The notes under the pieces were generated by a model. It saw nothing but the letters and a program-made list of their open reading frames with translations, was not told the DNA's origin and ran no database searches. DNA of 64,000 bases, taken from Pseudoalteromonas sp. MMG007. Its GTDB lineage: Bacteria > Pseudomonadota > Gammaproteobacteria > Enterobacterales > Alteromonadaceae. Below, piece by piece: positions 19,850-28,352 of the stretch. The DNA lies in assembly GCF_018100985.1 (NCBI RefSeq), contig NZ_JAGJEI010000017.1, positions 1 to 64,000 on the forward strand, written 5' to 3'. How positions within the stretch are numbered: the stretch's first letter is position 1; each line of letters opens with the position of its first letter. Position numbers and translations under genes: made by a program.

Positions 19850-20689
19850 TTAGCTAAACACGACGGTTTTATTGCCGTTAATAAATAGCTTGTGTTCAGA
19901 GGCTAGTTGTAGAGCCTTACTAAATACGGTTTTTTCTACGTCTTTACCCATTTTAGCCATCATTTCGGCGGTATTTGCATGTGTTACGCTGGTTACGTCT
20001 TGCAAAATAATAGGGCCTTCATCTAGCTCATTGTTTACAAAGTGAGCTGTAGCACCAATAATTTTTACGCCGCGTTCAAATGCTTGATGATAAGGCTTTG
20101 CGCCAATAAAGGCAGGCAAAAATGAATGATGAATATTAATGATTTTATTTTCAAAACGGCCAACAAACTCAGGGCTTAAAATACGCATGTATTTAGCTAA
20201 GCCAATAATATCTGGGTTGTAAGAGGCAATAACATCACCTACTTGTTTATCGTGCTCTGCGCGAGTTAAGCCTACATGCGATACAACATGAAAAGGTACA
20301 TCAAAACCTTTTGCTAAGGGCTCTAAATCAGGATAGTTAGCTATTACAGCTAATACTTCAATATTTAATGCTTGCTCAAATTGCTTAAGCAACACAGTGC
20401 CTAAACAGTGTGCCTCTTTAGTGGCGAGTAAAACTACTTTTGTTTTTGCGCCATTATGTAAAGTAAGCTGAGCGCCTTTTGGTAATAGTGCTTCTAACTT
20501 ATCTAAAAAGTCGCTTTGAGGTTCACCAGTTAGTTCTGTGCGCATAAAAAAGCGTTTTGCGTCTTTATCTACAAATTCGTTATTACGTGTAATGTTTAAA
20601 TTGTGTTCATGACACAGGCCTGTAATTTTGGCTATTAAGCCTACATCATCGGCACATTGGGTGGTTAGTATGTAACTCATTTTCCTCAT
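19850..20689 (-). CDS. purU: Formyltetrahydrofolate deformylase PurU
   Basis: PurU hydrolyses 10-formyl-tetrahydrofolate to formate and tetrahydrofolate, balancing one-carbon pools and supplying formate for purine synthesis. The 279-residue product begins with an ACT domain ('ADDVGLIAKITGLCHEHNLN', 'NNEFVD...FFMRTEL') and ends with the formyltransferase fold carrying 'INIHHSFLPAFIGAKPYHQA', 'GATAHFVN' and 'DEGPIILQ', the catalytic Asn/His/Asp region. An in-frame ATG at 20680 is an equally possible start three codons later. Length matches E. coli PurU (280). Confidence 0.95.
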   Translation of the reverse strand: MRKMSYILTTQCADDVGLIAKITGLCHEHNLNITRNNEFVDKDAKRFFMRTELTGEPQSDFLDKLEALLPKGAQLTLHNGAKTKVVLLATKEAHCLGTVLLKQFEQALNIEVLAVIANYPDLEPLAKGFDVPFHVVSHVGLTRAEHDKQVGDVIASYNPDIIGLAKYMRILSPEFVGRFENKIINIHHSFLPAFIGAKPYHQAFERGVKIIGATAHFVNNELDEGPIILQDVTSVTHANTAEMMAKMGKDVEKTVFSKALQLASEHKLFINGNKTVVFS

Positions 20690-20812
20690 TCTACCCTGTG
20701 GTTAATACGTTATTATTTGGGTTTTAGCGTATAAAGCAAGGGCTTTGTGCACTAATACAGTATTAATCATGTTGTTGAGTATAAAAGAGGTAATAAAGTT
20801 AATTGAGGCATA

Positions 20813-20848
20813 AAATAATGCCACCTTATTTACAAGGTGGCATTATTT
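20813..20848 (-). terminator. Terminator of the 628-residue membrane protein gene
   Basis: A perfect 15-bp stem AAATAATGCCACCTT/AAGGTGGCATTATTT with a six-base loop lies 12 bp after the stop codon on the minus strand. Confidence 0.85.
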
Positions 20849-20859
20849 GTAACGTTTAC

Positions 20860-22746
20860 TTAGGCTTTAGGTTCGCCAGATAAATTTTCTTCTTGTCTGA
20901 GGTAACCCGCAGCTTCCTCGTCATCTTTCGTGATAGCTTGCTGAGTAGGCATCGCACGGGTTTGTTGGTTTAGCTGATGTATTTGCGACGCGTTACCTAA
21001 ATCGCGCTCACTCGTAATTGAAGCAATAGATTCGCGGTCTTTCAAAAACGCAACTACGTCGTTTTTGATAGCCTGTAATTGGCCTTCGTCTTTATGCATT
21101 TCCATAATATGGCGAGGGTGCTCTAGGTTTTTCATACCTGTTGCTGCAAATGTTGTAGAAATAACACGAGATACAATAATCCAAGGCGTTATACTACTAC
21201 GCACTAATGTATTTTCAGAGCGAGTACTGTCGTGAATACCTGTACCCGTTGAAATTTTCGATTCAGTAAAAGTACCTTCACATTTAAAGTACACAAGTAA
21301 TGACTCAAATTGCATCTCGGCAAAAAACAGATGCGCATTATTAATAAGCAACTGAGCAAACGCTTTTATAAGTATACCTATTAGTAAAAAGTGAAAACTT
21401 GTCATAAGTAGTTCACTAAATTGAATAATGTGCTGGCTATTAAATGCTTGCTCAATAGTATTTATGTTTGTCGCATCAACATAGTGGTAAATACTAATAA
21501 GCGAGTAGGCAAAAAGTACAGTGAATGTGAGTGCTACTATATAAAGTAAATTACCGCTTAATAAAGCAAGCAAACGGGCAAGTGAGAAGTTTTTACCTAA
21601 ATCCATAGGATGTAATTTAGGTTGAACCTCTTGGATCATTTCACCTTTAAAGCCGCCTTTACCTTCTATTTGCTCTTGTAGTTTAGGATCTAATTCGCGG
21701 TAAACTCTATTTGGAACCTCTTTATAGCGGCGATTAGCCATTACTAGGTTATCAAGGTTTATAAATATTTCATCTGGATGAACAGACTCTTGCCAATTCT
21801 CACGAAGCTCTGATACTTCAGCTGTAGGCGTTACCGAATTTAAACGTGCTTTTATCATTACAAAAACAAGTGCACAGCTAAGAGTAGCCAATACAATAAT
21901 AGCCACTAAATATAAGCCTGCATGTAAGCTAGGTAATTGTTCTAACCAGCTATCAATTTGCGATTTACTTATATGCTGCTCTTGCATTAACCACGACATA
22001 GAAAGGCCAATAACAACAGGTAAAATAAACGACAAAGAAATAATCTTAGCAAGTGCGCCAGTACCTAAAGCTTCGATATTTTTTTCTGCATTACGCGAAA
22101 TAGGTTTGCCTGAAGAGCGCCAAGAAAAAAGCACATAAAACATCAATATGGCACTGTATACAGGAAAAGCTAATTCACCGGCTTCACCAGTAAAACCAGA
22201 TAGAGATACAAATGCCACAAGTGCATAAGCGACAAGGGCAACTAGTGTGCTGACCCATGAGCCAAATAAGCGCTGAGCAATGTTACGAATAGGATAAGGT
22301 AAAAATAAAAGCTTAGGGATTAGGCTGTGTAACAAGCGAGATAAAAAGCCGTTGGGTTCTTTAAATGTACTGTTTTTACGACCAACTAGCATTTCTTCAA
22401 GAGATTGAGCTGAGTAGGCTACCTCTTTTTTCTCTTCTTGTGCGGTTGAGCTTTCTGATTTACTGAAATTATAAGCTAACGACGTTGGGTGGTTTCTGCC
22501 CACAAAATACTTGAGGGTAGCGTATATTCCCGATGATAAAGAGCGAATGCCCATTGCTAAAATAAGCATGCCAAATATCATTAAAATCCAACCGGCAGTT
22601 GCATCTTCTTTTACCGAACCTGCAGCGATCACAAGTAAACTCACACCAGCGATAGACTCAATAAGCCCTCTTAGTGCAGTAACTTTACCTTCAAGCTTGA
22701 AGGGGTTTTTTAGTCCAAGATCAATCGATCCATAATCAAAAGCCAT
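20860..22746 (-). CDS. Unrecognised multi-pass membrane protein
   Basis: I do not recognise this 628-residue protein. It has about eight hydrophobic segments: a pair near 24-70, then about 165-190, 197-214, 239-258, 278-302, 394-425 and 445-467. A soluble stretch at about 303-390 lies between segments ('VHPDEIFINLDNLVMANRRY', 'PNRVYRELDPKLQEQIEGKG'), and a hydrophilic tail at about 470-628 follows ('ECEGTF'-like region, then a Gln/Glu-rich end). There is no signal peptide. AAGGAG before the ATG supports the start. It stands alone with its own terminator, with purU downstream and a divergent topoisomerase gene upstream. No function is assigned. Confidence 0.8.
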   Translation of the reverse strand: MAFDYGSIDLGLKNPFKLEGKVTALRGLIESIAGVSLLVIAAGSVKEDATAGWILMIFGMLILAMGIRSLSSGIYATLKYFVGRNHPTSLAYNFSKSESSTAQEEKKEVAYSAQSLEEMLVGRKNSTFKEPNGFLSRLLHSLIPKLLFLPYPIRNIAQRLFGSWVSTLVALVAYALVAFVSLSGFTGEAGELAFPVYSAILMFYVLFSWRSSGKPISRNAEKNIEALGTGALAKIISLSFILPVVIGLSMSWLMQEQHISKSQIDSWLEQLPSLHAGLYLVAIIVLATLSCALVFVMIKARLNSVTPTAEVSELRENWQESVHPDEIFINLDNLVMANRRYKEVPNRVYRELDPKLQEQIEGKGGFKGEMIQEVQPKLHPMDLGKNFSLARLLALLSGNLLYIVALTFTVLFAYSLISIYHYVDATNINTIEQAFNSQHIIQFSELLMTSFHFLLIGILIKAFAQLLINNAHLFFAEMQFESLLVYFKCEGTFTESKISTGTGIHDSTRSENTLVRSSITPWIIVSRVISTTFAATGMKNLEHPRHIMEMHKDEGQLQAIKNDVVAFLKDRESIASITSERDLGNASQIHQLNQQTRAMPTQQAITKDDEEAAGYLRQEENLSGEPKA

Positions 22747-22935
22747 TGAATGCTCCTTTTTAACAGCATACCCAGTTAAGGGGGGATATAAGCGTTATTA
22801 AACTAACGAATATAATATGTATTTTTATCTTTTATGGTTTTTGATTATATATCAATAATCTTGTTCAGTTTAAGGTTATTTTAAAATGGTACATTTTATA
22901 TTTAGCCGTATGCTTTAAATATAATTGGAGGGTAA

Positions 22936-23913
22936 ATGAAGCTAATTTACGTTGACGATAATCTGCCAGGGATCACTCGCAAACTAAAGCATAAAAGCTG
23001 GCTTTATTTTGATCCAATCGGTAAGCAAATAAAGGAACAAAATATAATTGATCGTTTGAATGGATTGGCGTTTCCGCCTGCCTATAAAAACGTTTGGTTT
23101 TGCCCTGAAGAAAATGGACATATTTTAGCGACAGGGTTTGATAGTAAGGGGCGAAAACAATACCGCTATCATCCTGAATTTAGATCGCAACAAGAGGCAA
23201 AAAAATACCAAGCATGTGGAGTATTTGGTAATAAACTACCTTTGTTAAGATCGCGTTTAGAAACAGATTTACAAGGCGATGAGCTTAATATTGAACGTAC
23301 TTTAGCGGCAGTGGTAAGGCTTATGGATTTAGGTGCGCTGCGGGTAGGTAACGAACGTAACGTAAAGCAAAATAAAAGTTTTGGCGCCACAACACTACGC
23401 ACACGCCATGCAAAACTCACGGGTAAAAATATCCAGCTAAAGTACCGTGCTAAATCAGGCAAGGAGCGTGAAGTAAACATAACCGATAGGGTGCTTAGCC
23501 ATGTAATAAAAGACTTACAAGATTTGCCCGGGCAGCATTTGTTTCAGTATATAAATGAGGGTGAGCGCACTAATGTTACATCAAGTGAAATAAATCAGTA
23601 CATTCAACAAATAATGGGTGAGGAGTTTAGTGCAAAACACTTTAGAACTTGGCGAGCAAGCGTGATTGCATTTAAACAATTAGCTAAAGCTAAAGGAGCG
23701 CTTACTTTAAAAAGTATGCTTGATAGTGTCTGCGAGCAACTCGGTAATACCCCCGCTATAGCACGTAAATCGTATGTGCATCCTGATCTAATTTCGCTGT
23801 GTAAAGAAGATGAAGATACTCAAACCACATGGAGGGAGTCACTTTCATTACCACGAAAAACGAAGTACTTAAGTCGTTATGAGCGTGGCTTTTTAGCTTT
23901 TTTAAACGATTAA
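22936..23913 (+). CDS. Type IB DNA topoisomerase (poxvirus/bacterial type)
   Basis: Relaxes supercoiled DNA through a 3'-phosphotyrosyl nick. The 325-residue product contains the expected catalytic set: Arg136 in 'LGALRVGNER', Lys173/Lys176 in 'YRAKSGKER', 'KHFRTWRAS' (His235, Arg237) and the nucleophile Tyr280 in 'IARKSYVHPDL'. Domain order is an N-terminal DNA-clamp domain (1-85) then the catalytic domain. GGAGG sits just before the ATG. It is a single gene with no operon partner, and such enzymes are scattered in bacteria, often of horizontally mobile ancestry; codon use here looks like its neighbours. Confidence 0.93.
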   Translation: MKLIYVDDNLPGITRKLKHKSWLYFDPIGKQIKEQNIIDRLNGLAFPPAYKNVWFCPEENGHILATGFDSKGRKQYRYHPEFRSQQEAKKYQACGVFGNKLPLLRSRLETDLQGDELNIERTLAAVVRLMDLGALRVGNERNVKQNKSFGATTLRTRHAKLTGKNIQLKYRAKSGKEREVNITDRVLSHVIKDLQDLPGQHLFQYINEGERTNVTSSEINQYIQQIMGEEFSAKHFRTWRASVIAFKQLAKAKGALTLKSMLDSVCEQLGNTPAIARKSYVHPDLISLCKEDEDTQTTWRESLSLPRKTKYLSRYERGFLAFLND

Positions 23914-24122
23914 TTGCCATAGCAACTTTACACACTTGGGCATATTAATTACATATTCACTCATCTAATTTGTTTACGTATAAAACACGGAGTTTAAAAA
24001 AACCACTAACTTTCAATGGTTTAGTTTGTTTTTTAATTTGGCATTACCGTTGCACCTTCAAAGTACTACTTAGTGGTAAGTACATAAGCATTTATCAACG
24101 ATATTTAGCGAGGAGGTACACA

Positions 24123-25448
24123 GTGAAGGGTCCATTTTCAAATCTAGCGTTTACTAAAGCAAAGCGTTTTACTTTAAAAACTGCATTGTTTATTAGCATG
24201 AGCGGCTTATGCTCAGCCCCCACTCTTGCTGCAAATGAGCTTGAGAGTGTAGTGCTTGCAAACTCTTCACTAACTACTTACAACTCACAAAAGTATATGC
24301 AAGCTGATGACAGCTATTACTTTGACCAATATTCAGCGCAGTTAATTGAACGTACAGAAAAAGCCATTAATTGGTATCAAGAAATAGTTAACAACGGTGG
24401 TTTTACACACTTATATAACGACGAATTACTTGAGCTAGGCAGTAATAGTAAAGAGGTGAGCTTACTTGCGCAGCGTTTATATCAAGAGCGTGACTTAAAA
24501 AGTAATGGTTGCGACGAAACCATATGCATGTTCGATAAAGATATAGAACAAGCTGTAAAACAATTTCAAAGTCGTCATGGTTTAAAAGTTGATGGCCGAG
24601 TAGGTAAGCGTACCTTTGCAGCGCTTAACATTCCCGCAAAGCAAAAGCTTGATAAGTTAAAACTTAACTTTTACAGAATAACTAACTTTGCAGGCGCAAG
24701 TGATGAGCAATATGTGTATGTAAATATTCCTGAGTACAGCTTACGATTTGTAAAAGCGGGCGACGTAAAGTTAAAAAATAATGTAATTGTAGGTAAACCA
24801 AGTTGGGAAACACCTGCATTTAGTGACGAAATAGAAAAGTTTGTAGTTAATCCTGAATGGCGTATACCCACTTCAATCGCTACCAAGGAAATTGCTCCAA
24901 AAGTAGCCGAAGATCCTGACTATCTTGTAGAAAATAATATTGAGATTAGAAAAAACAGCTACCTAGATTCACAAACTGTCAATCCTAGCAGTATTGATTG
25001 GGAATCTATTAAGCCGTACCAATTTGATCATTTTTTAGTAAAACGAGCAGGGAGCCAAAATCCTCTTGGAGAGGTTAAGTATTTATTTCCTAACGCTGAA
25101 GCAATTTATGTTCACGATACACCAGCTAAGCAGCGCTTTAACCAATCAAATCGTGCTTTATCGCATGGCTGTATAAGGATAGAAAAACCTTTTTCGTTAG
25201 CGCGTGAGATTATTAAGCACGAAGGAGAGGCACAAACACTCAGTCATATTGATAGCGCACGTGACCAAAATAGTACTCAAACGTTTCATTTAGATGAGCC
25301 TCTTCCTATTCATTTAGTCTATTGGACTGCATGGGTTGATGAAAACCAACTGGTTAACTTTAGAGATGATATTTATCAACGTGATAAAAAAGCACTTTTA
25401 AGCAATAGTAAACAGTCGGTAATTGCTGCTTTGTTAAAAAATAAATAG
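24123..25448 (+). CDS. L,D-transpeptidase with peptidoglycan-binding domain (YcbB/LdtD-like)
   Basis: Forms or remodels 3-3 cross-links in peptidoglycan. The best start is GTG at 24123, preceded by a perfect AGGAGG (24111-24116) at six bases. It gives a 441-residue protein with a signal peptide ending 'APTLAA'. The longer frame back to 23970 has no ribosome site and would bury the signal. Domains in order: N-terminal region, PG_binding_1 ('AVKQFQSRHGLKVDGRVGKR'), and YkuD catalytic domain with 'YVHDTPAKQRFNQSNRALSH' and the active-site Cys in 'SHGCIRI'. The stop is 11 bp before the next gene, an M15-type peptidase, so they are probably co-transcribed. Confidence 0.92.
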   Translation: MKGPFSNLAFTKAKRFTLKTALFISMSGLCSAPTLAANELESVVLANSSLTTYNSQKYMQADDSYYFDQYSAQLIERTEKAINWYQEIVNNGGFTHLYNDELLELGSNSKEVSLLAQRLYQERDLKSNGCDETICMFDKDIEQAVKQFQSRHGLKVDGRVGKRTFAALNIPAKQKLDKLKLNFYRITNFAGASDEQYVYVNIPEYSLRFVKAGDVKLKNNVIVGKPSWETPAFSDEIEKFVVNPEWRIPTSIATKEIAPKVAEDPDYLVENNIEIRKNSYLDSQTVNPSSIDWESIKPYQFDHFLVKRAGSQNPLGEVKYLFPNAEAIYVHDTPAKQRFNQSNRALSHGCIRIEKPFSLAREIIKHEGEAQTLSHIDSARDQNSTQTFHLDEPLPIHLVYWTAWVDENQLVNFRDDIYQRDKKALLSNSKQSVIAALLKNK

Positions 25449-25459
25449 TGAGAGGATTT

Positions 25460-26461
25460 ATGCAATTTATTCATTATATTTCTATCGCCATATTCACACT
25501 TATATTTAGCAATAGTGTATTTGCCGAAGCGCCGGTAAAGGCTGCGCATCAGGTGGTTGACATAAAAAATAAAGCTAACTTTGAAGATGCAGAATTTAGC
25601 CTAAAAATTAACGATATAGTTATGCCGTACTCCGTGTTTTCGGTATTTGTAATGCCCCAAGAGCAAGTTGAGTTTGAGGTGCTTTTTGCCCAGTCAAAAA
25701 ATGCCTACACGCTAATTAACACTCAAGGTAAATCGAAGCTTACAGACACCAACCGTTGGCAATGGCAAGCACCCAAAGAGTCTGGTTTAACAACGGTAAT
25801 TATTGAGTCGCCCGATAAAAAGCAGCGTATGAAAATCAACGTTTTTGTAAAAGTACCCGCAGACAACGTTGAAGGAGGAAAGCTCAAGTATTACCATATT
25901 GGCCACTACCCTAAACCTTCGCAGATTAAAGACACTGCTCATTACATAGTGCCCGATGGATTTGTTGAGGTGACGCCTGAAAATGAAAACGTAAAAATTT
26001 CACCTCACTTTTCACTTAAAGAGTTTGTTAGTAAACAGCGAAGTAAGCACCCAAAGTATTTATTTTTACAAAATAAGTTACTACTTAAACTAGAAAAGAT
26101 ACGTAAAGAACTCATTTTAGAAGGTATACCGGTTAGTAACATGGTGGTTATGAGCGGTTATAGAACTCCCTACTACAATAAATCAATTGGCAATGTAAAA
26201 CTTAGCCGACATGTATTTGGTGATGCTGCCGATATTTTTATAGATAACGATGGTAACTACCGTATGGATGACATTAATAAAGACGGTAAGCATTCAATAG
26301 GGGATGCTAAAGCGATGGCAAATATAGTTGAGTCGTTAGCTAGACGAGAGTCATTTAAAGGTTTACTAGGTGGTTTAGGTATTTATGGGCCTAAGTCGCA
26401 CAGAGGCGTATTTATTCATGTTGATACACGTGGTTTTAAAGCGCGCTGGGTGAGTAAATAA
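25460..26461 (+). CDS. M15-family D,D-peptidase-like exported protein
   Basis: A 333-residue exported protein (signal peptide MQFIHYISIAIFTLIFSNS.., cleavage near VFA). The C-terminal half (about 190-333) has the metallopeptidase M15/DUF882 signature: 'MSGYRTPYYN', zinc ligands in 'SRHVFGDAADIFID' and 'GVFIHVDTRG'. The N-terminal half is a beta-rich region of unknown role. The ATG at 25460 follows AGAGGA; a GTG at 25448 would overlap the upstream stop. Placement 11 bp behind the L,D-transpeptidase suggests joint peptidoglycan remodelling, such as trimming stem peptides, an inference. Confidence 0.87.
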   Translation: MQFIHYISIAIFTLIFSNSVFAEAPVKAAHQVVDIKNKANFEDAEFSLKINDIVMPYSVFSVFVMPQEQVEFEVLFAQSKNAYTLINTQGKSKLTDTNRWQWQAPKESGLTTVIIESPDKKQRMKINVFVKVPADNVEGGKLKYYHIGHYPKPSQIKDTAHYIVPDGFVEVTPENENVKISPHFSLKEFVSKQRSKHPKYLFLQNKLLLKLEKIRKELILEGIPVSNMVVMSGYRTPYYNKSIGNVKLSRHVFGDAADIFIDNDGNYRMDDINKDGKHSIGDAKAMANIVESLARRESFKGLLGGLGIYGPKSHRGVFIHVDTRGFKARWVSK

Positions 26462-26589
26462 TTGCAGCTTCTACACCGCTTAGCACATAGCTAAACTAAT
26501 TAAGTCGTATATGCGAGAAATTAACGGTGCTAGGTAAAGGAAGCTTTCTTGGCTTTTAACGCTCTTTGATTTAGCGGCATTTTATATGC

Positions 26590-26892
26590 TTACTGCGCTA
26601 GCCTTTTTTGTTTTAGGCTAAGGCGCTTATGCGAGCTATAAACATGGTGTGTATCAGCTGCTTTAACAAGGTATGCATCAATTTCTACAGATATTAGCGC
26701 CGATAATGGTTTTATTTCTAAAGTCCCAATACCGTCGAGGTCTGCAGATAGCAGCGTTTTATTACTAATAGCAAAAAGCGTTGTATCAAAATCGTGTAAG
26801 TGGTTATTTATATATAACTTAATGCCACCAAACCAATAATTAACTACTTTAATTTTGTTTGATTTGATTGCAAATTCAAATGTCTTTCTCAT
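26590..26892 (-). CDS. Small hypothetical protein, 100 residues
   Basis: Not recognised. The product is basic, has no signal peptide or membrane segment, and looks beta-rich ('FEFAIKSNKIKVVNYWFGGI', 'LYINNHLHDF', 'TLEIKPLSALISVEIDAYLV'). A good ribosome site GGGGA at six bases before the ATG supports it as a real gene. It lies alone between the M15 peptidase gene (convergent) and the pel operon (same strand, upstream of it in transcription). Confidence 0.6.
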   Translation of the reverse strand: MRKTFEFAIKSNKIKVVNYWFGGIKLYINNHLHDFDTTLFAISNKTLLSADLDGIGTLEIKPLSALISVEIDAYLVKAADTHHVYSSHKRLSLKQKRLAQ

Positions 26893-26957
26893 TAAAATCC
26901 CCTAATACTGAAGGTGTGAAGCAACATGTTTATTTTGTAAGAAAAAGCTTTAAATAT

Positions 26958-26979
26958 AAAGGCTGCATAAGCAGCCTTT
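26958..26979 (-). terminator. Hairpin after pelG
   Basis: A nine-bp stem AAAGGCTGC/GCAGCCTTT with a four-base loop lies just past the pelG stop codon; the following minus-strand TATATTT is a weak T-tract. Confidence 0.65.
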
Positions 26980-26987
26980 ATATTATG

Positions 26988-28352
26988 TTATTGCAACATA
27001 AACGTTTCATACTCTAAATTTTCAAATTGTTTAGAAAGCCAAAATAGCCCAACAACAGAGGTAATTATAGTGGCTAACGCAAAGCCATAACCATAAAACT
27101 GTGGCCCTAAAGCAATTGAAAGTAAGGTTAAAACTACATTTATAACTAAAAATAATCCAGCCAAAAAGAGCACGGTTGACCGTTTATCTAAATAAAATAA
27201 AATATTTAAAATAGACAAAAATATAACCTGCACACCTACACCAACTACATCAATAAATAACAGTGTTTTGTAGTTAGGATCAATACCAATAAAGGTAAGT
27301 ATTTGCTCGCCCCATAACAACAAGCAAGCCACGGTTATGCCTTGAATTTTAAATATGTCGTAAAGCCCAGAGCGAGCGGTTTGGATCATATTATCTTTTA
27401 AATAGTAAATTTCTTCTAACGATGAGCCTTCACGAATAGCGGTATAAAAACGGTCGTACTCTTCTACAAAGTCGGTTTCCATTTTTACTAAAAATACTGC
27501 CATACCAGGAATGATAGAAAGGTAAGCTAAAAATATTGGTAAGTCGTAAATTGGGCTGGCCCTGAGAGTGCCAATAATTTGAATTGACGTACTAGGCGAA
27601 TACCAAAAAATAACTTTATCAGCCCACACGCCAATGTTATAAAATAGGCCACAAAAAAACAGACTGTAATACACTTTTTTATTATTTAGAAAATCAAAGC
27701 TTATAAACTTCTCACCTGGGTAGCGACGAATAATCATAAATAAGAAGCTAAAAAAGAGTAAAGCCTCTCCTGCAAAAAAGGCAAAAAATAACCCATCTAT
27801 TTGCCAGTCTCGTAGTAAAAAAGCCAGTAAAACCATAAAGCTGTAACCACTGAGCATAGTAATGAGTATTAACCTGTACTCTTTCATTCCAGAGAGAAAT
27901 ATAGCGCCTAACCATTGATTACATAGGCTTACAAAAGCGCCTAAAATTATTATTTTAGTAACAACTGGCAAGGGTAATAATGGCCACACAGCTAGCCCTA
28001 CTAATAGTGCCGCTATAGTCGTTACAAGTTGTGCGCCAAGTAAGTTAGGCAGTACCTTTGCATCTTCTTTTTGAAAAAATAAATCAGCAATAAAGCGAGT
28101 TAAGAGCAGTTGTAGTCCACCGGTTAAAATAAGTGATGCTGCCATCATGTAAGTTACAAGTGTTAAAAACTGAATGATCAGTACTTTTGGCAGTACTATT
28201 CCTAAACTTAATATACCAATAAGCATTAGTGCTAAAATCGAAAGCAGCCAAGGCCCAGAGCCAATTAATCCAGCATAACCATAAGCTTCAAAAACTGAGA
28301 GTAGGGTGTTCTTTTTGAGAATTTTACGTATCTCAAAACCTATTCCGGCCAT
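26988..28352 (-). CDS. pelG: Pel polysaccharide inner-membrane transporter PelG
   Basis: The last gene of the pel operon. A 454-residue protein with about 12 membrane segments, of the PelG family in the MOP (Wzx-like) flippase group. It moves the growing Pel chain across the inner membrane with PelD, PelE and PelF. The N-terminus 'MAGIGFEIRKILKKNTLLSV' is characteristic of PelG. Length equals that of P. aeruginosa PelG (456). Its start overlaps the end of pelF by 13 bp, indicating translational coupling. Confidence 0.94.
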   Translation of the reverse strand: MAGIGFEIRKILKKNTLLSVFEAYGYAGLIGSGPWLLSILALMLIGILSLGIVLPKVLIIQFLTLVTYMMAASLILTGGLQLLLTRFIADLFFQKEDAKVLPNLLGAQLVTTIAALLVGLAVWPLLPLPVVTKIIILGAFVSLCNQWLGAIFLSGMKEYRLILITMLSGYSFMVLLAFLLRDWQIDGLFFAFFAGEALLFFSFLFMIIRRYPGEKFISFDFLNNKKVYYSLFFCGLFYNIGVWADKVIFWYSPSTSIQIIGTLRASPIYDLPIFLAYLSIIPGMAVFLVKMETDFVEEYDRFYTAIREGSSLEEIYYLKDNMIQTARSGLYDIFKIQGITVACLLLWGEQILTFIGIDPNYKTLLFIDVVGVGVQVIFLSILNILFYLDKRSTVLFLAGLFLVINVVLTLLSIALGPQFYGYGFALATIITSVVGLFWLSKQFENLEYETFMLQ

